From Streptomyces luomodiensis (lineage in GTDB: Bacteria; Actinomycetota; Actinomycetes; Streptomycetales; Streptomycetaceae): a stretch of DNA of 64,000 nucleotides. The DNA lies in NCBI RefSeq assembly GCF_031679605.1, contig NZ_CP117522.1, positions 4,278,001-4,342,000 of the forward strand, read 5' to 3'. The notes beneath the pieces are model-generated. The model was not told the origin of the DNA. It saw only the letters and a list, made by a program, of their open reading frames with translations, and did not search any database. Position numbers and translations under genes: made by a program. This document shows positions 59,645 to 64,000 of the stretch, in pieces; within the stretch, counting starts at the first letter, position 1; every line of letters begins with the position of its first letter.

Positions 59645-61728
59645 GTGGACGACAGACTCTCGCGGCGCTCTGCCGGATCGACGGTCAGCTGGTCGCCGGC
59701 CGAACCGGAACGCTGGATGCGGTGCCAGCGCAGCCGGGTGCCGAACAGCGCGCTGACCACGGACTGGATGATCACCAGGTACATCAGCTGCCGGTAGACG
59801 AAGAGCTGCAAGGGCATCGCCCACAGCGCCGTCAGCCGCTCCTTGTCCAGCCGCAGCGCGTATCCGGCGCCGAGCAGCTGCATCACGAGGAAGACGAGCC
59901 ACACCCCGATCGACTCCACGGGGTCGGCGAAGAGCACGCCGTACAGGGCGAAGACGTCCACGATGGGCGCGATCAGCGGCAGCGCGACCTGGAAGAGGAA
60001 GAGGTAGGGCAGTCCGCGGCGGGCGAAGCGTCCGGCGGGTCCGACCTCCACGACGGCGTGGCGGTGCTTCCACATGGACTGGAGCGTGCCGTAGCACCAG
60101 CGGTACCGCTGACGCCACAGCTGGCGCAGGGAGGTGGGCACCTCGGTCCAGGCGACGGCGGTCTCCTGGTAGACCACCCGCCAGCCGGCCCGCCACAGCG
60201 CCATGGTGAGGTCCGTGTCCTCGGCGAGGGTGTCCTCGCTGACCCCGCCGACGCCCATCAGCGCGTCCCGCCGGAAGGCCCCGATGGCACCGGGGACCGT
60301 CGGCATGCACTCCAGCACCTCGAACATCCGGCGGTCGAGGTTGAACCCGAAGACGTACTCCAGGTGCTGCCACCTGCCCAGCAGCCGACGGCGGTTGCCG
60401 ACCTTGGTGTTGCCGCTGACGGCGCCGATGGCCGGATGGGCCAGCGGCTGGATGAGCTGGTGGATGGCGTCCGGTTCGAAGACGGTGTCGGCGTCGACCA
60501 TCACCACGATGTCGTGGTGGGCGTGGGCCAGGCCGGTGTTGAGGGCGGCCGCCTTGCCGGCGTTGGGCTGCCGGACCACCCTCACCCGGGGGTCGTCGAT
60601 CCGGGCGGCGAGGTCCGCGGTCCGGTCCGTGGAGCCGTCGTCGACCACGATGATCTCGAGCTGCTGATGGGTCGAGGCCAGCAGCGAGTGGATCGTCGAC
60701 TCGATGCCCGCCTCCTCGTTGTACGCGGGGATGAGCACCGTCACCGGGTCGTTCACCTCCCGCAGCCAGGGCGAACCGGGCCGGAAGCGGCGGAGGCGCC
60801 GCACATGGGCCCGTGCGAAGAAGACGAGCAGCAGCAGCCGCAGCAGGGCCAGCGCGCCCGCGACGCCGAGCACCCAGGCCATGGCCCGGACGAAGGTGTG
60901 CCCGATGCCCTGGACCTGGATCAGCGCCTCGCCCTGCCAGCGGCTGACGGTCGACACCGGGGTGTTGACCGGGGGTCCGCCGAGTCCTTCGGAGACCGTG
61001 GCGAACTTCTCGATCCTCCGGTTCCCGAGGAGCTTCTTCACCTCGCTGTAGCCGGTGTCGTCCTGGCTGTACTGCCGTACGACGCCCCGCTCCGGCTTCC
61101 GGAGCGGCCGGTCGGCCGCGACCAGGAGATAGCCCTGCGCCGCGGCGCGCCGGGCGGCCGTCCACTCGCCGCCGCACAGCGTGTCGGCCTGGGTGGTGAA
61201 GGGCAGCCGCAGGAGTTTGGTGTGCACACCGGCGGTGCCCGCGAGCGCGGTCTGGGTGAGGGACAGCTCCAGCCGGGTGCGCAGGGCCGAGGCCGAGCCC
61301 AGATCGGAGCCGGTGTAGGTGAGCGAGCCGATCTCATGCCCCTCGGCGCGGATCCGCCGCACCAGCTCCGGGTGGCGGACCGCCTGCGCGCCGGAGAGGA
61401 AGAAGGAGGCGTGCGCGTGGTGCGCACGCAGCAGATCCAGCAGGCGCGGGGTCCACTCGGGGTCGGGGCCTCCGTCGAAGGTGAGGGCGACGGTGCGGGC
61501 CGGCATACCGGCCGTCTGCACCGTGCCGTCTCCGATGCGCACCACCAGCTTCCCGGTGTCGGCTGCCTTCGGTACGGGCTTCGTACAGGGCCGGCGGGTT
61601 TGTTCGGAGGCGACCTCGTGGGTCGTCCAGCCTTCGAAGACCAGAGCGGCGGCGACCGCGGAGACCACGATGATCAGCAGCAGCCAGTGGCCGCGCGGTT
61701 CGGGGCGGAGTGCGTGCCGGGGACTCAC
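59641..61728 (-). CDS. matB: Fused polysaccharide deacetylase-like and GT2 synthase (MatB-like)
   Basis: 695 aa. Membrane helix near residue 18, NodB-like domain (about 70-240), then helix, GT2 domain (about 360-600) with ADTVF, EDTDLT and QRYRW (QxxRW), and C-terminal membrane helices. GT2 would polymerise N-acetylglucosamine-type units as in MatB of S. coelicolor, which drives pellet aggregation. In the NodB domain TFDGGP has Gly in place of the second Asp and GSLTYTG replaces the HxxxH metal ligands, so deacetylase activity is doubtful. GTG 61728 overlaps the preceding stop. Confidence 0.78.
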   Translation of the reverse strand: MSPRHALRPEPRGHWLLLIIVVSAVAAALVFEGWTTHEVASEQTRRPCTKPVPKAADTGKLVVRIGDGTVQTAGMPARTVALTFDGGPDPEWTPRLLDLLRAHHAHASFFLSGAQAVRHPELVRRIRAEGHEIGSLTYTGSDLGSASALRTRLELSLTQTALAGTAGVHTKLLRLPFTTQADTLCGGEWTAARRAAAQGYLLVAADRPLRKPERGVVRQYSQDDTGYSEVKKLLGNRRIEKFATVSEGLGGPPVNTPVSTVSRWQGEALIQVQGIGHTFVRAMAWVLGVAGALALLRLLLLVFFARAHVRRLRRFRPGSPWLREVNDPVTVLIPAYNEEAGIESTIHSLLASTHQQLEIIVVDDGSTDRTADLAARIDDPRVRVVRQPNAGKAAALNTGLAHAHHDIVVMVDADTVFEPDAIHQLIQPLAHPAIGAVSGNTKVGNRRRLLGRWQHLEYVFGFNLDRRMFEVLECMPTVPGAIGAFRRDALMGVGGVSEDTLAEDTDLTMALWRAGWRVVYQETAVAWTEVPTSLRQLWRQRYRWCYGTLQSMWKHRHAVVEVGPAGRFARRGLPYLFLFQVALPLIAPIVDVFALYGVLFADPVESIGVWLVFLVMQLLGAGYALRLDKERLTALWAMPLQLFVYRQLMYLVIIQSVVSALFGTRLRWHRIQRSGSAGDQLTVDPAERRESLSST

Positions 61729-62042
61729 CAGGAGGCGCCTCCGGACGGCGCGGCGACGACAAGGGGCGCGGAAACCGTGTCGCCGGAGTCCGCACCGGGC
61801 CAGGGGCGAGTGGTGGGGGCGCTGCCGGTGGTGGACCGCTCGGCGGTCCTCGGCGGCTCCGTGTCGTCCTGCCACAGCACCCCGGACAGCGCCGCGACCA
61901 GAAGCAGCAGATAACCGAGGCAGGCACAGCCGACCGCCAGGGCCGCGAGGGCCAGAAGTCCGCGCCGTCCGCCGGAGGCGTTGACGAAAATCTGCCCGGT
62001 TTGTTTTCTCCGCCGTCTCTTTTCGGCCACCGTCTTCACCAT
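61725..62042 (-). CDS. Small membrane protein of the mat operon (MatA-like)
   Basis: 105 aa. KRRRRKQTGQIFVNASGGRR is a very basic N-terminus, then one helix (about residues 32-55), then a Pro/Ser/Thr-rich outside segment. ATG 62042. GTGA overlap with the synthase gene and the position before it match matA, though the sequence has no recognisable domain. Confidence 0.6.
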   Translation of the reverse strand: MVKTVAEKRRRRKQTGQIFVNASGGRRGLLALAALAVGCACLGYLLLLVAALSGVLWQDDTEPPRTAERSTTGSAPTTRPWPGADSGDTVSAPLVVAAPSGGASW

Positions 62043-62366
62043 GTGGCGGAAGTGTAGCGATGAGTACGCGTGCCCCCGACTTACCGGAACACCGCGCTCC
62101 CCGTTACCAGAGGTAGCCCTGACCTGGTCTTTCTTGCTCAGAAGACCGCCGGGGCCGCCCACCCGGCGGACATCTCCGACACAGGGGGCCAGATACCTTC
62201 ACCGGCGCCCGTCGGCGGCGAGTTGGGGAGGCGGCGTAAATGAGACAAGGCTCACGGCGGGCACGGCGACGGTACGCACCGGCCGGCGGAGCGTGCCAGC
62301 GGCCCCGGGAACCGTTCCAGCGACCCCGGCAGCACCAGCACCGACCCGGTCCCGACCCGGTCCCGG
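62043..62366. other. Divergent gap without a gene
   Basis: 324 bp between the mat operon start and the amidase stop. Contains a GGTCTT/AAGACC hairpin (about 62127-62148) and probably the mat promoter, not located. No gene supported. Confidence 0.6.
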
Positions 62367-63770
62367 CTAAAGCGAAGGCCAGCGCTCGTACCACCGCTGA
62401 TCGGCCTCCAGCTGAGCCGCCAGCGAGATGAGCATGGGCTCACTGCCCGCCGGACCGAGGAACTGCGCGCCGAGGGGCAGCGTGCCCTCGGGGTCGGCGA
62501 ACCCGGCGGGGACGTTCATCGCGGGCCAGCCCAGCACGTTCCACGGCCAGGCGTACGGGCACGCCGCGATCATCGCGCGGTCGGTCTGCCAACTCGACAG
62601 CCGGGCCATGGCCCCGATCCGCAGCGGCGGTGTGGCCGTCGTCGGGGAGAGGACGACGTCGAAGCGCTGGAAGATCGCCCCGACCTGGCGCTGCAACGAC
62701 TCCTCGTGCGCCCGCGCCCACCGCAGCGCGGCGCCGCCCAACAGGCGGCCGTTGCGGGCGGCGGAGCGGGTGCGGACGTCCAGCAGGAGCGGGTCGGGGA
62801 CGCGGCCGGACCATTCCATGAGCCCGGCGGTGGCGCGCGGCAGGAAGGAGAGGCCCACCAGCCCGTAGCGCGGTTCGGCCGCCACGACCTCGTGACCGAG
62901 GGCCGTCAGCCGCTCGGCGAGCCGGACGACCGAGGTCCGTACGACGGGGTCCAGTTTCTTCGGCGTACCCGTGAAGGCCGTCTTGAACGACAAGGCGATG
63001 CGCAGCCGCCCCGGATCGCGTTCCACGGCGGACAGCACATCCACCGGCTCCGGGCAGTGCAGATCCCCCTCGCAGTTGCCGCTCGCGACATGCAGCAACA
63101 GTGCCGCGTCGGCGACCGTACGGGCCAGCGGGCCCATGCAGGTGATGCCGTTGAAGGACTCCACGTCCGGCCAGGTGGAGATCCGGCCGCGCTGGGGCTT
63201 GATGCCGATGAGGTGCGTCCAGGCGGCGGGGATGCGGATCGAGCCCGCGCCGTCGGAGCCGAGCGCGGCGGGGACGAGACCGGCGGCGACGGCGGCCGCC
63301 GCGCCACCGGAGGAGCCGCCGGGGGTGTACGCCGGGTTCCAGGGGTTACGGGTGTCGCCGAAGGCGGGGCCCTCGGTGAACGGCCACTGGCCCAGCTCGG
63401 GGGTGTTGGTCTTGCCGACGATCACCGCCCCGGCCGCCCTCAGCCGCCGTACCGCCTCGCCGTCCGCCGCCTTGGCCGGGAAGTCGCCGCAGCAGCCGAA
63501 GGCGGTCGGCTCGCCCGCCACGTCCGTGTCGTCCTTGACCGCGATCGGCACCCCGAGCAGCGGCAGCCGCTCCCCCGCCGCCAGCCGCCGGTCGGCCTCG
63601 GCCGCCTCGCGCAGGGCGGCCTCGGCCCGGACGCGGCGGAACGCGTTCAGCGTGGGCTGCGTCTCGGCGATGCGCTCGAGCGCCTGCTCGACCAGTGCGC
63701 GGGAGGTCACCTCGCCGCCGGCCAGGGCGCGGACCCTCTCGCCGAGACCCTTGGGAATGACGCTGGTCAC
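62367..63770 (-). CDS. Amidase signature family hydrolase
   Basis: 467 aa. Catalytic triad: Lys in VAVKDDTD (about residue 78), Ser in PGGSSGGAAAA (about 150-160) and Ser in GAGSIRIPAAW (about 175). Hydrolyses an amide bond; family members range from GatA to fatty-acid and peptide amidases, and the lack of gat neighbours argues against GatA. GTG 63770 with GAGG upstream. Confidence 0.87.
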   Translation of the reverse strand: MTSVIPKGLGERVRALAGGEVTSRALVEQALERIAETQPTLNAFRRVRAEAALREAAEADRRLAAGERLPLLGVPIAVKDDTDVAGEPTAFGCCGDFPAKAADGEAVRRLRAAGAVIVGKTNTPELGQWPFTEGPAFGDTRNPWNPAYTPGGSSGGAAAAVAAGLVPAALGSDGAGSIRIPAAWTHLIGIKPQRGRISTWPDVESFNGITCMGPLARTVADAALLLHVASGNCEGDLHCPEPVDVLSAVERDPGRLRIALSFKTAFTGTPKKLDPVVRTSVVRLAERLTALGHEVVAAEPRYGLVGLSFLPRATAGLMEWSGRVPDPLLLDVRTRSAARNGRLLGGAALRWARAHEESLQRQVGAIFQRFDVVLSPTTATPPLRIGAMARLSSWQTDRAMIAACPYAWPWNVLGWPAMNVPAGFADPEGTLPLGAQFLGPAGSEPMLISLAAQLEADQRWYERWPSL

Positions 63771-63920
63771 CGGGGACCTCCTCGGGTGAGTTCGGCCACT
63801 TCCCCTTTACCGCAGGTGGCTTCTCCGCGCACCCTGGGCACCGGTGATGACCTGTTTACTCAACTTTCACCACGTTCACCACTTGCATCACGATCATCGC
63901 TGAGCACAGAGGACACCCGC

Positions 63921-64000
63921 ATGACCGACATCGCGGCGCGCCGCACGGGCCCCCACTCCCGCACCGGAGGCCCCTCCGACGACCACGACCACCTGGTGGA
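63921..64000 (+). CDS. N-terminus of an unidentified gene (cut by window end)
   Basis: ATG 63921 with GAGGA 7 nt upstream; 26 codons, MTDIAARRTGPHSRTGG..., hydrophilic. The upstream 63830-63900 is AT-rich (TGTTTACTCAACTTTCACC) and probably holds the promoter. Too short to name. Confidence 0.6.
   Translation, partial: MTDIAARRTGPHSRTGGPSDDHDHLV

Overview
The window is high-GC actinobacterial DNA and reads as a Streptomyces chromosome. The evidence is the strong third-position GC bias, frequent GTG starts, leaderless promoters, and a sigQ-afsQ1-afsQ2 locus, a BMP-type nucleoside ABC operon and a matAB-like exopolysaccharide locus, all typical of that genus. No rRNA, tRNA or CRISPR array was seen.

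Region by region. (1) 1-3.4 kb: deoC, an aldehyde dehydrogenase and an aldehyde dehydrogenase-like pseudoenzyme, for 2-deoxyribose-5-phosphate breakdown. (2) 3.5-7.0 kb: a small aromatic-acid operon with 4-oxalomesaconate hydratase-like and 2-pyrone-4,6-dicarboxylate lactonase-like hydrolases and an MFS transporter, behind a palindromic operator. (3) 7.0-12.7 kb: a uridine-kinase-like gene, sigQ, afsQ1, afsQ2, a lipoprotein, and VanZ-like and PspC proteins. (4) 12.8-27.2 kb: nucleoside uptake and salvage on the minus strand (BMP lipoprotein, ABC ATPase, two permeases, cytidine deaminase, thymidine phosphorylase; adenosine deaminase separate), plus an MFS/LysR pair and an M20 hydrolase. The same 12-bp palindrome CTACGCGCGTAG sits at the promoters of deoC, add and, in near-perfect form, bmp. 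(5) 27.4-36.1 kb: a nonulosonic-acid (Kdn/sialic-acid-like) wall glycopolymer cluster with two polysialyltransferase-like proteins, a NeuB-like synthase, a CMP-sugar synthetase/HAD phosphatase fusion, two other glycosyltransferases and an acyltransferase. (6) 36.1-49 kb: accessory DNA. It holds an XRE/DUF6879-type regulatory set, two coupled tiny ORFs behind a duplicated upstream motif, a second XRE regulator, a CoA transferase, an intact IS5-type element, MarR and TetR pairs, and a gene graveyard. (7) 48.9-51.2 kb: a TetR/FAD monooxygenase pair. (8) 51.9-56.6 kb: gluconate/idonate catabolism (dehydrogenases, permease, kinase, GntR regulator). (9) 56.7-58.4 kb: an aldo/keto reductase/TetR pair with a striking palindromic operator. 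(10) 58.5-62.0 kb: a matA/matB-like operon with an LCP ligase. (11) 62.4-64 kb: an amidase and the start of a further gene.

The best-supported functional unit is the nucleoside regulon. Nucleosides enter through the BMP-ABC system, cytidine and adenosine are deaminated, thymidine is phosphorolysed, and deoxyribose-5-phosphate goes through DeoC to glyceraldehyde-3-phosphate and acetaldehyde, which the adjacent aldehyde dehydrogenase could oxidise. A shared operator appears to tie together three dispersed transcription units. The least familiar material is the 36-40 kb regulatory island, the ABC ATPase that lacks a canonical start codon, and the MatB-like protein whose deacetylase domain has lost its metal ligands.
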